This document shows, piece after piece, positions 40,251-50,222 of a stretch of 64,000 nucleotides of DNA (its first letter is position 1; each line of letters begins with the position of its first letter). A program made the translations under genes and the position numbers. The stretch covers positions 868,001-932,000 of the forward strand of contig JAHQRK010000019.1 in NCBI GenBank assembly GCA_019828595.1, in the 5' to 3' direction. The notes under the pieces were generated by a model. The model saw nothing but the letters and a program-made list of their open reading frames with translations. It did no database searches and was not told where the DNA came from. This DNA comes from Aphanomyces cochlioides (lineage: Eukaryota > Oomycota > Saprolegniomycetes > Saprolegniales > Verrucalvaceae).

Positions 40251-42631
40251 ATGGATCTGATAGTGAAGCTCGGGTATGATCGCTCTAGGGAACAACTGTT
40301 GCAACTGGCAGTGAGACCTCCGCCAGTGAGGGGTGAGGTCGACGAAGCTTGGGCAGCGGTAAAGAAGGCTCGAACGAGACTTGATGATTGGATTGAGGCT
40401 AATCCAGACAAATTTGGCCATGAATATGAAAGTTTGAAAGGTCTTTTGGATGAAGCAAGACAAGATTTCGACAAAGTTACTCGTATCTACGCTTCTCCAC
40501 AAGTTGTCTCGAATGCTCCGGTTCAAGCGGCAGTACCGAAGGAAAAAATAATTGAATTGACACCGGCTGGCATCTTAGATTTTCTTCGCCTTCAAATGAA
40601 GGACCCCAAAAATTTCAAGCATTTCCGTCCCCTTCTTCCTGAGTCGAACCGTGCTTTCAAATTGAGTGGCCGGGAAAAGGCATTAAGTCAAGCCGCCCAT
40701 TGCATGAGAAGAATCTCTATACCCATCAGGGGGACGACAAAAGCGGATCGCAAAATTCCTGTGTGCGCTGGATTATCGGGTCTTGGCAAATCGCGTATGC
40801 TTGAAGAATGGAACAAATTTTTGATTTGGCCGGCGTTTCTGGGCCACGCCTTGCAGCTATCGTTCGTTATTATTATCACGACCACATGCATCAAGCAATT
40901 GAACAATCCATGCCAATTGAAGCTTCCTTTTCATGGAGACTGTTGCATCGATTGTTTTTCCAAGACAATGGAGTTAACTTGTCAAAGTGGTTTCGTGAAT
41001 ACCTACCACAGAATGCCGCTGATCTTCGATTGAAAACGGCTTTAAGGGTTATTCGTGACAAATGCTTTGAGATGGAAATATCATCGCCTCAAGAAACTCT
41101 GCAATTTTTCATTGGGGTGGACGATTACCAGTCAATTCAAAACGTGAATAGAGATGAAGCAAATAAAGATTTGGTGCAAGATTTGGTCAACATTCTTGGT
41201 GTTGCGATGGAAGAACCAGTTGATGGGATTCGCATTTATCCAATGCTCGCTGGTACCGATTTATCAGCAATTTCCATTGTAAACTCGTCGAAAACTGAAA
41301 TCTTGCGATTATCGATGCTCCTGCTTGCTCCATCTGAGATTGAAACTGCTGTTTCTTCTGTTGTCAATGGCCCTTCTCTGCTGACGGAATCTCCGGTGCG
41401 AAGACATTTGTTTTATATAGGCGGCGTTCCCCGTTGGTGTTTTGAGTATATCTCATTGCTCTTGCAGAAAATTGATGCCACTGGAAATAAAAAGTTATCA
41501 ACGGGTGATATTGAAGGCGCGTTTGATACCATCAATCAGTCGTACATTGAAGAATGGGGAAAAGACTTGGAGGACATCGATTTTATCAAGTTAGCCGCTT
41601 ACTCTGTTTCTGGGGTTCAAGTCGACAAAGCGTCGAAAGTTGTTGGTGGCATGAAGTGGTCTCGAATGCAAGATTGTGGTCTTTGTCTGCTAACGGAGGA
41701 TTTGAAAGTGATGATTCCTTATGCGATTTTTCATCGGATTGGAAGACTCGTACCAAGCCAATATTCCGAGGCGGAAGGATGTTTCGTCGCATGTGTGCGA
41801 GGGCTCATACAGAAAGTCGATCGCCTCATTTATGATAAACAAATTTGGGCATTATGGGAAGTTTTTGGCGCACATTTTCATGCCCTTCGAATCAATGCCT
41901 TCATTATCATTGGACAACCAGTTATCAATCTATCTGACCTGTTTCATGGTGCGTTGATCGTTGGTTGCGACGATGAAGTTGAGCTATTACCAACGAAAGT
42001 GATGCAATACGACGACAAATATGGAAAACATATTCAACCAGAGATTGGTTGTCATATGCACTCATCGGAGAGACACAACTGGTTAACGGAAGGCTTTGTG
42101 GTGATCAACGGTGACAACGGAAAAGGAGTTGATATCTTTTTTGCACTCAAGAAAAACAATCGCGATGGTTATGTCGTTTGCTTGGACCAACGGAAACGGG
42201 TGGGTGGCCCAAATCTTGGTCGGGTGGGAATATCAAAACTACTGCGGGCCGCAACAATAGAGCCAGAAGATTTGGGAGTCGAGTATGGGCCTATTACCGT
42301 GGTGCCAATGTTATTCAGCAGTCTACGCTCGACAAATATACAAGAACTGACAGGAGACAACGCAGTGGTTGTGACGCATGCTCAAATGAAGGCATATCAC
42401 CAAGGACTGTGGGTTCACCCCGCAGCTTCGCCTTGTGTGAATGTCAACAGAGATCCCGTGACATTTATCAAAATGGTGCTAGTTGGAGATCCCAATGATG
42501 TTCAGACTGTTGCTGAACAATTAGTGAGGGAAAAACGCAAGTTCGAGTCAATTGAAGATGTTAGAACTGTTGTGAAACGAATTTGTTCCAGCGTGGAGAT
42601 GTCAGACGAAGACCGGATTGTGTTTTGGTAG
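40251..42631 (+). pseudogene. Crinkler-family effector gene, unit 1, header absent and frameshifted
   Basis: From about 40505 this copy follows the intact CRN of unit 2, with roughly 90 percent identity up to 40995 and no visible difference after that. It carries the same P-loop (GLSGLGKSRMLEEW) and C-terminal nuclease-like region. Two differences matter. A single G is missing near 40810, so the frame breaks just after the P-loop; the rest is open to 42631. The N-terminus is not a CRN header but an unrelated helical segment (ARTRLDDWIEANPDKF) beginning with a module that recurs at 43167 and 50009. It is therefore a chimera and probably not expressed as one protein. Confidence 0.8.
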
Positions 42632-42674
42632 ATGTTTGTAGTGTGAGAGCCTTTGACTGATCATTCAAAAGTGA

Positions 42675-42806
42675 ATGAAAGCCTTAGTTTTGTGTGGTCT
42701 TCTGGTTTCTACGATAGCCGCAGCTCAACTCGATGCTACATTCATACCTGTGCTCAATGTTGCTGCAGCATACAAAATTAGGTGTCATTTCTTCAAAGGA
42801 AGGTAA
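42675..42806 (+). CDS. 43-codon ORF with signal peptide, unit 1
   Basis: The ORF begins MKALVLCGLLVSTIAAAQLD: a short basic start, a hydrophobic core and an AAA-Q cleavage site, hence a textbook secretion signal. After about 35 residues it runs into sequence derived from APC1 exon 1 (antisense) and stops. It looks like the first exon of a secreted protein cut off by that junction. It lies 44 bp downstream of the CRN stop. Whether the short product is made is unknown. The identical copy is at 49517-49648. Confidence 0.5.
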   Translation: MKALVLCGLLVSTIAAAQLDATFIPVLNVAAAYKIRCHFFKGR

Positions 42807-43120
42807 AAATTTTCATGGAGGTAAGGGTTCAATTAAGAGTCCTCTCTTTGTTGCAAAAATTGACGATACTTGGAACGGCAATGGTACATCAACTCCAGAA
42901 CCCGAGGGAGTTGCTATATTTATTCCCCGTGTGAGTTGCTAACTTCATTCGATCAGGTCGTGCAAGGATGCAAACGCTGCGGTCAGGATGATCCAAAAAT
43001 TGAACAAGGGCAACATCAATGACCCGCTGAGAAAAACGTGAATGTCCGAATACATTCGAGAGACTCCACTCGACCCATGATCTAATTCATCATCGCTGGA
43101 TGGTGCAAAGACTTTCTTGG
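42779..43120 (+). pseudogene. Decayed fragment of APC1 exon 1, unit 1
   Basis: The plus strand here matches the plus strand of 28796-29173 (APC1 is on minus, so the fragment is antisense to the CRN direction). Shared blocks include TTTTCATGGAGGTAAG, CTTGGAACGGCAATGGTACA, ATTGAACAAGGGCAACATCA and CGAGAGACTCCACTCGACC. Several indels destroy the frame. It is a captured and decayed piece of a housekeeping gene that still has its intact source 14 kb away. Confidence 0.9.
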
Positions 43121-43123
43121 GGG

Positions 43124-43219
43124 TGTTTTGGAAGGACTTCCAAGTCGCGAGGCTCGAGGACATCGGTCTGACAGTGAAGCTCGGGAATGATCGCTCAAGG
43201 GAACGACTGTTGCAACTGT
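43124..43219 (+). repeat. KLG-RSRE module, unit 1
   Basis: The plus strand reads FWKDFQVARLEDIGLTVKLG followed by NDRSRERLLQL. The second half recurs with few changes at the start of the unit 1 CRN (40253-40303, MDLIVKLGYDRSREQLLQL). The origin of the module is unknown. Confidence 0.6.
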
Positions 43220-43380
43220 GGATTGTGCGTGAATTTTCGGTATATTTACATCTATTCACTGGAAAGTACGGCGGAGAGCATTCTCTTTTTGGCTGTTGAT
43301 GTGGCAGCAATCCATATTCCTTGATTTTTCCAAATGTACCTCGAGATGGCAAGGACCAGTCCATGGAATAACTTTGCATT

Positions 43381-46262
43381 ATGCATCACAAAATAAGCGT
43401 GCTTGTGCGTAGGGGATCATGTTTGAGAGTGGGTTGCTGGGGGGCAAGACCGTGGACGGATTTTGAAAAAGGCGCCAACTTTTCAAAGCGTTTCGAATAC
43501 AAATTCCAGTTACTTGAAAATTTCAAAGGACAAGGGTCGGTTACAAGACCGATGAGGCCGTCAACGGCAATCACGGACCCTGTTGATGGCAGATCACAGT
43601 CTCGAAGGGACAGAGCAGTGGTGACACTGGAGCCCACGAGCAAAGTCGAGGTTGTCCTAGTAAAAGATGGATCTAAAAGAGGCATGCTCGGTGAAAGAAA
43701 GCGAGCTTCGTCAAGGCGGCTAAACGTTTTGCGCAACTCGCTCGCCAACATCATGACACTCCGCGGCGCCATTTTAGTGTATGTCAAGCATGAGATCTTT
43801 CGACGCTCCAAGCAAGACGATGAGGTACGTTATGCCAGCCACGTCGTGTGTCCTCATGAAAGGCTTAGTTCCAAACAATATCGCTGGGATGCCTACGTAA
43901 GTCCAATTTGCTCCGTCGCTTTTGCATTCGCTTCGTGTCGTCGATCTGGTTTGACCGATTTATCACCCTATGCGTCCTGCTGAATACGATTCTGCTCGGC
44001 TTTGTCGACTACAGTGATCCATGGGTGGAAGGTCCAAACCCAACCAAGCTTGCAAACAGGATTATTGACACTGCGAACACAATCAGCCTCTTGATCTTTA
44101 TCTCAGAGGGTGTACTCAAAGTCATAGCCCAGGGCTTTCTTTGGGGCAAAGACAGTTATTTATCAGAGGGCTGGAACCGCTTGGACTTTTTAATCATTCT
44201 ATCTGGGTACGTCCTTTGCCTCGTTTCATCCCATTTTGTGAATCTTGCGTAGGATGCTCTCGTGGGTGAAAGGGACAAGTAAAATTGGCTCCATTCGGGT
44301 GCTTCGGGTGCTTCGACCGTTGAGGACCCTTCACTCGCTCCCAGGTAAGCTGGAGCCCCAGTACAAACGTAATTGCTATACGCGAACCATTAGGTCTTAA
44401 AGTGCTCACTACAGCGCTTTTGGCAAGTCTTCCAGCCCTTGGAAATGTTGCCATACTCTTGGCATTTATTTATTTGGTATTTGCCATCCTAGGCATGGAG
44501 CTCTGGCGTGGCTCATTTGGCTATCGATGTCGTGTGACTCCATTTCCAGTCGCTCTCAACTTTGATGCATCGAACACATCATCACTCGGCGCTTATCCTC
44601 CGGATCCGAACTACCTCGCAGCAGTTATAGCTAATCCCTGGCTGTACCCATGCCTCGACGAAAATCTGAATCAAATCCCAGTGAATACGACGTGGTCAAG
44701 ACCACTCAACTGCTTTTGGCCCGTTGATACACATGAAGTTAACCCTGCTTTGTGCAGCCCAACACCCTCTGCAGGTCGCCAATGCGGAGGAAATCTGACC
44801 TGTGGATCCAACTACGATCTCTTTGGAAACCCTCGATTTCTCAACGTTATCGTCAATGGCACAATTGCAATGTCAATCTCCCAATACGACACATTCAATA
44901 GTAAATTAAATTACGGCTTCACGAGCTTTGACAACGTGTGGAGTGCGTTTGTGGTCATTCTACAAACTGTCACTGCTTCAGGCTGGATGGCTCTGACTCA
45001 AATGGTGAGTGGTGTCGATTCGACTCTTCTAACTGGAGTTTAGACTCAGCAAATGGGTGGACACATTGGCGCCGCGCTCTATTTCAACGGGTTGCTCTTC
45101 ATTGGCATGTGTTTCTTGCTACAACTCAACATGGCTGTCTTGTACTCGGAGTTTGTCAAAGCCAAAGAAGAGCAACACAAATTAGCCCAAGGGTATGTTG
45201 CAATCTTTATGCTTTTCATTTTTCTTTAGAAAACGTCGAAGCTCTGCCATAGTTCGCTATATCCATGTTGCGACTGTGAAACACATACAACTCACGATGT
45301 CATCGTACTCGTCTTCCTTTCACCCTGAGACGAAGAAGCGCCTGAAGCTGGTTCAACAATTCGTGCGCCGCATTGTTCGGACCCCATTTTTTCACCATCT
45401 TGGGCTCTTGGTTACTGTGTTTAACATTGCGGCCCTGGCTTCCGATCATCACCCATTCGACCCAGACTTCTCCTACTACACTCAGATGCTCAATTTTGTC
45501 TTTTTGATATACTTTGCACTGGAGCTTGTTCTCAAAGTGATAGGCCATGGTCTTAGCGGCTTTTGGGCGTACGTTCACCTTGGACCTTTCTATAAAGCTA
45601 AGAATGGCTGTAGTGATGGTTTCAACAGATTTGACCTCGTCACTGTCGTACTTGGATTCTTAGAGATCGCTGTAAGTCCTCCAGCCATCTTGAATGGAAC
45701 CAAGCAAACTTCAACGACTGGTATATTTACGGCACTCCGCGCTGCTAGAGCAATCAAGCTCGCGCGGGCATGGAAGTCATTGCATAAATTACTCATTGCA
45801 ATTGGGGCAGCCATGGGTGAAATTCTCAACTTTCTATTTTTCCTCGTACTCTTCCTCTTTGTGACGAGCCTTTTGGGCATGGAGGTAAGTTGTGTGCTCT
45901 GACGCAATAATTCTTACTGTGCTCTCTCTAGCTTTTTGCAACCAAGTTTCAATTCGACATCAACAACTATCCCGTCCGATTTAATATCTTTGTGACCAGC
46001 CTTCTGGGCATAGAAGTAAGTACTTTGCTCTGATCCAATGATATTTACTCTAGCTTTTTGCTACTAAGTTGCAATTTGACACAAACTATTATCCCGTCCC
46101 ATTTAACAACACCAACCCAACTGCACGTCTCCATCGGTCCAACTTCGACTCGATCGAGTGGGCACTTTTCACTGTTTTTCAAGTTCTTACGTATGACAAC
46201 TTCCCTGTTCTCGACGATGGCTGGCTTGTCGCAGGCTGGTTTGCACCACTCTATATTTCGGC
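43381..46262 (+). pseudogene. Truncated four-domain cation channel, unit 1
   Basis: Same exon structure as the unit 2 channel (exons 43381-44206, 44253-44344, 44394-45004, 45044-45192, 45230-45884, 45932 onward), including the missing base near 43903. Domain I is complete (voltage sensor RVLRVLRPLRTLHSLPG, pore TASGWMALTQM) and domain II reaches the pore. At 45978 the copy leaves the duplicated tract: a piece encoding FVTSLLGIE and its donor site is repeated, then the pore exon continues slightly diverged to 46262 and stops at unrelated sequence. Domains III and IV are absent. Confidence 0.85.
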
Positions 46263-46965
46263 CATACAATCCTTAACATCTAAAGCACAACGCTTCTGTC
46301 ATTTTGGCATTTGTGGCGCCTCCGGCAACGGATCCAAGACGAGTGATATGGATACAACAATTGATCGAGTTAAAATAATTGCTTTCACCAAGTACGCAAT
46401 ATATTTTAGGCGAGTGGTTTGTAGTTGACATTTCACCCTTTCGCCTTTTGATCTACACGAAATCAAAGCGGAATTTTTGTAGCTCATTGTGCGATATTCA
46501 TCGCACTAAGGCCTGTCGGTGAGTTGGAATGAGGGTATGTGAAACTTTGCATTCATTTTTATAGAAATGTCATTCCTAGGGCTATGAATTGCTTGGTCAT
46601 ATTCTGACTTCCACTGAGCAATTAGAATCTTGAACCACCGTTTTGGGACACGACAGTTCGGCTTCCTAAGGCTTGGAGCACACATGGGGCCATGGTTGGG
46701 CTGCATTCTGCTGAGAAGACGCAGAGTGTGCAGTGAGCGACTACTCTGTCTGGACAACGCGGAGTTGCCATGCCTAAATTGACGATTTCAATCTGAAATG
46801 AAAGTAAAATGCCTACACACATCATAACGTTAATTATTGCTAGTATTGCAGTGTTGACCCACTTGAAGAAAACTGATGATAATATATTAGTGACATTTAT
46901 CCAATCAGTTTTACGTATAAAATGTTGTGTGCACGTTGAGAAAGAGAAGTTCGCTATTTTCGAAA
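46263..46965. other. Junction between the duplication units
   Basis: Unique sequence between the truncated channel and the unit 2 CRN. No coding region is recognised. It includes the promoter region of the CRN. Confidence 0.4.
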
Positions 46966-49473
46966 ATGGGCGGTTTGTGGAGTGCGCTGAGTTTAGACTG
47001 CGTTGTTGTCGGCGAGAGAAGTCCTTTCACCATCAAAATTGAATCTTATGAGAAGGTCAATGAACTCAAGAAGAAGATTAGGGCGGAGAAGATGTATCAG
47101 TTCCCGTCTAATGAGCTGGAGCTTTACTGCGTGGATGGTCTGGTGCAGAATTCGACAACACAATTTAACATGAAAGGAACCGAGATTGATGACTTGTCGG
47201 CGAAGAGTTTGAGTGATTTCAGCGAATGTACAGAGGAAATGGTCGCGACAAAACCATTATATTTGTACTCCCAACTAAACGATACTTCCATTGGCAAAAT
47301 TCACGTTTTGGTGGTGCTCCCAGAGGGTGCAATTGCAAGTGATTTTGCCTCGAATGCCCCAATTCGAACGGCAATACCGAAGGGAAAAAGAATTGAATTG
47401 ACACCGGCCGGCCTTTTAGAATTTCTTCGCCTTCAAATGAAGAACCCCAAAGACTTCAAGCATTTCCGTCCCCTTCTTCCTGAGTCAAACCGTGCTTTCA
47501 AATTGAGCGGCCGGGAGAAAGCATTAAATCAAGCCGCCCATTGCATGAAAAGAATCTCTGTACCGATCAGGTGGACGACAAAAGCCGATCGCAAAATTCC
47601 TGTGTGTGCTGGATTATCCGGTCTTGGCAAATCGCGTATGCTTGAAGAGTGGGAACAAATTTTTGATTTGGCCGGCGTTTCTGGGCCACGCCTTGCAGCT
47701 ATCGTTTGTTATTATTATCACGACCACATGCATCAAGCAATTGAACGATCCATGCCAATTGAAGCTTCCTTTTCATGGAGACTATTGCATCAATTGTTTC
47801 TCCAAGACAATGGAGTGGACTTGAGTGATTGGTTTTGTGAATACCTACCACAGAATGCCGCTGATCTTCGATTGAAAACGGCTTTAAGGGTTATTCGTGA
47901 CAAATGCTTTGAGATGGAAATATCATCGCCTCAAGAAACTCTGCAATTTTTCATTGGGGTGGACGATTACCAGTCAATTCAAAACGTGAATAGAGATGAA
48001 GCAAATAAAGATTTGGTGCAAGATTTGGTCAACATTCTTGGTGTTGCGATGGAAGAACCAGTTGATGGGATTCGCATTTATCCAATGCTCGCTGGTACCG
48101 ATTTATCAGCAATTTCCATTGTAAACTCGTCGAAAACTGAAATCTTGCGATTATCGATGCTCCTGCTTGCTCCATCTGAGATTGAAACTGCTGTTTCTTC
48201 TGTTGTCAATGGCCCTTCTCTGCTGACGGAATCTCCGGTGCGAAGACATTTGTTTTATATAGGCGGCGTTCCCCGTTGGTGTTTTGAGTATATCTCATTG
48301 CTCTTGCAGAAAATTGATGCCACTGGAAATAAAAAGTTATCAACGGGTGATATTGAAGGCGCGTTTGATACCATCAATCAGTCGTACATTGAAGAATGGG
48401 GAAAAGACTTGGAGGACATCGATTTTATCAAGTTAGCCGCTTACTCTGTTTCTGGGGTTCAAGTCGACAAAGCGTCGAAAGTTGTTGGTGGCATGAAGTG
48501 GTCTCGAATGCAAGATTGTGGTCTTTGTCTGCTAACGGAGGATTTGAAAGTGATGATTCCTTATGCGATTTTTCATCGGATTGGAAGACTCGTACCAAGC
48601 CAATATTCCGAGGCGGAAGGATGTTTCGTCGCATGTGTGCGAGGGCTCATACAGAAAGTCGATCGCCTCATTTATGATAAACAAATTTGGGCATTATGGG
48701 AAGTTTTTGGCGCACATTTTCATGCCCTTCGAATCAATGCCTTCATTATCATTGGACAACCAGTTATCAATCTATCTGACCTGTTTCATGGTGCGTTGAT
48801 CGTTGGTTGCGACGATGAAGTTGAGCTATTACCAACGAAAGTGATGCAATACGACGACAAATATGGAAAACATATTCAACCAGAGATTGGTTGTCATATG
48901 CACTCATCGGAGAGACACAACTGGTTAACGGAAGGCTTTGTGGTGATCAACGGTGACAACGGAAAAGGAGTTGATATCTTTTTTGCACTCAAGAAAAACA
49001 ATCGCGATGGTTATGTCGTTTGCTTGGACCAACGGAAACGGGTGGGTGGCCCAAATCTTGGTCGGGTGGGAATATCAAAACTACTGCGGGCCGCAACAAT
49101 AGAGCCAGAAGATTTGGGAGTCGAGTATGGGCCTATTACCGTGGTGCCAATGTTATTCAGCAGTCTACGCTCGACAAATATACAAGAACTGACAGGAGAC
49201 AACGCAGTGGTTGTGACGCATGCTCAAATGAAGGCATATCACCAAGGACTGTGGGTTCACCCCGCAGCTTCGCCTTGTGTGAATGTCAACAGAGATCCCG
49301 TGACATTTATCAAAATGGTGCTAGTTGGAGATCCCAATGATGTTCAGACTGTTGCTGAACAATTAGTGAGGGAAAAACGCAAGTTCGAGTCAATTGAAGA
49401 TGTTAGAACTGTTGTGAAACGAATTTGTTCCAGCGTGGAGATGTCAGACGAAGACCGGATTGTGTTTTGGTAG
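46966..49473 (+). CDS. Crinkler (CRN) family effector, unit 2, open
   Basis: An 835-residue protein with CRN architecture. Residues about 8-60 form a ubiquitin-like header (DCVVVGERSPFTIKIES, then NELELYCVD in place of the LFLAK-type motif). The header region ends at IHVLVVLPEG, the conserved HVLVxxP junction. A P-loop NTPase domain follows (GLSGLGKSRMLEEW), and the C-terminal third resembles the restriction-endonuclease-like fold of CR effectors (GKGVDIFFALK and VVCLDQRKR). Such proteins enter host or rival nuclei; some damage DNA. No classical signal peptide is evident, as in many CRNs. The frame opens at 46927, but the Met at 46966 fits the family start. Confidence 0.88.
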   Translation: MGGLWSALSLDCVVVGERSPFTIKIESYEKVNELKKKIRAEKMYQFPSNELELYCVDGLVQNSTTQFNMKGTEIDDLSAKSLSDFSECTEEMVATKPLYLYSQLNDTSIGKIHVLVVLPEGAIASDFASNAPIRTAIPKGKRIELTPAGLLEFLRLQMKNPKDFKHFRPLLPESNRAFKLSGREKALNQAAHCMKRISVPIRWTTKADRKIPVCAGLSGLGKSRMLEEWEQIFDLAGVSGPRLAAIVCYYYHDHMHQAIERSMPIEASFSWRLLHQLFLQDNGVDLSDWFCEYLPQNAADLRLKTALRVIRDKCFEMEISSPQETLQFFIGVDDYQSIQNVNRDEANKDLVQDLVNILGVAMEEPVDGIRIYPMLAGTDLSAISIVNSSKTEILRLSMLLLAPSEIETAVSSVVNGPSLLTESPVRRHLFYIGGVPRWCFEYISLLLQKIDATGNKKLSTGDIEGAFDTINQSYIEEWGKDLEDIDFIKLAAYSVSGVQVDKASKVVGGMKWSRMQDCGLCLLTEDLKVMIPYAIFHRIGRLVPSQYSEAEGCFVACVRGLIQKVDRLIYDKQIWALWEVFGAHFHALRINAFIIIGQPVINLSDLFHGALIVGCDDEVELLPTKVMQYDDKYGKHIQPEIGCHMHSSERHNWLTEGFVVINGDNGKGVDIFFALKKNNRDGYVVCLDQRKRVGGPNLGRVGISKLLRAATIEPEDLGVEYGPITVVPMLFSSLRSTNIQELTGDNAVVVTHAQMKAYHQGLWVHPAASPCVNVNRDPVTFIKMVLVGDPNDVQTVAEQLVREKRKFESIEDVRTVVKRICSSVEMSDEDRIVFW

Positions 49474-49516
49474 ATGTTTGTAGTGTGAGAGCCTTTGACT
49501 GATCATTCAAAAGTGA

Positions 49517-49648
49517 ATGAAAGCCTTAGTTTTGTGTGGTCTTCTGGTTTCTACGATAGCCGCAGCTCAACTCGATGCTACATTCATACCTGTGCTCAAT
49601 GTTGCTGCAGCATACAAAATTAGGTGTCATTTCTTCAAAGGAAGGTAA
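49517..49648 (+). CDS. 43-codon ORF with signal peptide, unit 2
   Basis: Identical copy of the ORF at 42675-42806, 44 bp after the CRN stop, with the same fusion to APC1-derived sequence. See the unit 1 entry for the reasoning. Confidence 0.5.
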   Translation: MKALVLCGLLVSTIAAAQLDATFIPVLNVAAAYKIRCHFFKGR

Positions 49649-49962
49649 AAATTTTCATGGAGGTAAGGGTTCAATTAAGAGTCCTCTCTTTGTTGCAAAA
49701 ATTGACGATACTTGGAACGGCAATGGTACATCAACTCCAGAACCCGAGGGAGTTGCTATATTTATTCCCCGTGTGAGTTGCTAACTTCATTCGATCAGGT
49801 CGTGCAAGGATGCAAACGCTGCGGTCAGGATGATCCAAAAATTGAACAAGGGCAACATCAATGACCCGCTGAGAAAAACGTGAATGTCCGAATACATTCG
49901 AGAGACTCCACTCGACCCATGATCTAATTCATCATCGCTGGATGGTGCAAAGACTTTCTTGG
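49621..49962 (+). pseudogene. Decayed fragment of APC1 exon 1, unit 2
   Basis: Identical copy of 42779-43120. Because both units carry it, the fragment was captured and had decayed before the tandem duplication. Confidence 0.9.
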
Positions 49963-49965
49963 GGG

Positions 49966-50061
49966 TGTTTTGGAAGGACTTCCAAGTCGCGAGGCTCGAG
50001 GACATCGGTCTGACAGTGAAGCTCGGGAATGATCGCTCAAGGGAACGACTGTTGCAACTGT
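49966..50061 (+). repeat. KLG-RSRE module, unit 2
   Basis: Identical copy of 43124-43219. Confidence 0.6.
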
Positions 50062-50222
50062 GGATTGTGCGTGAATTTTCGGTATATTTACATCTATTCA
50101 CTGGAAAGTACGGCGGAGAGCATTCTCTTTTTGGCTGTTGATGTGGCAGCAATCCATATTCCTTGATTTTTCCAAATGTACCTCGAGATGGCAAGGACCA
50201 GTCCATGGAATAACTTTGCATT

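Larger units (their letters stand above)
40996..45977 (+). repeat. Tandem segmental duplication, unit 1
   Basis: 4982 bp that appear identical, line by line, to 47838-52819 (offset 6842 bp). The duplicated tract includes most of a CRN, a signal-peptide ORF, an APC1 fragment and the first half of a cation channel. Diverged homology extends about 490 bp further left. The right border is inside a channel exon at CCCGTCC. Confidence 0.95.
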
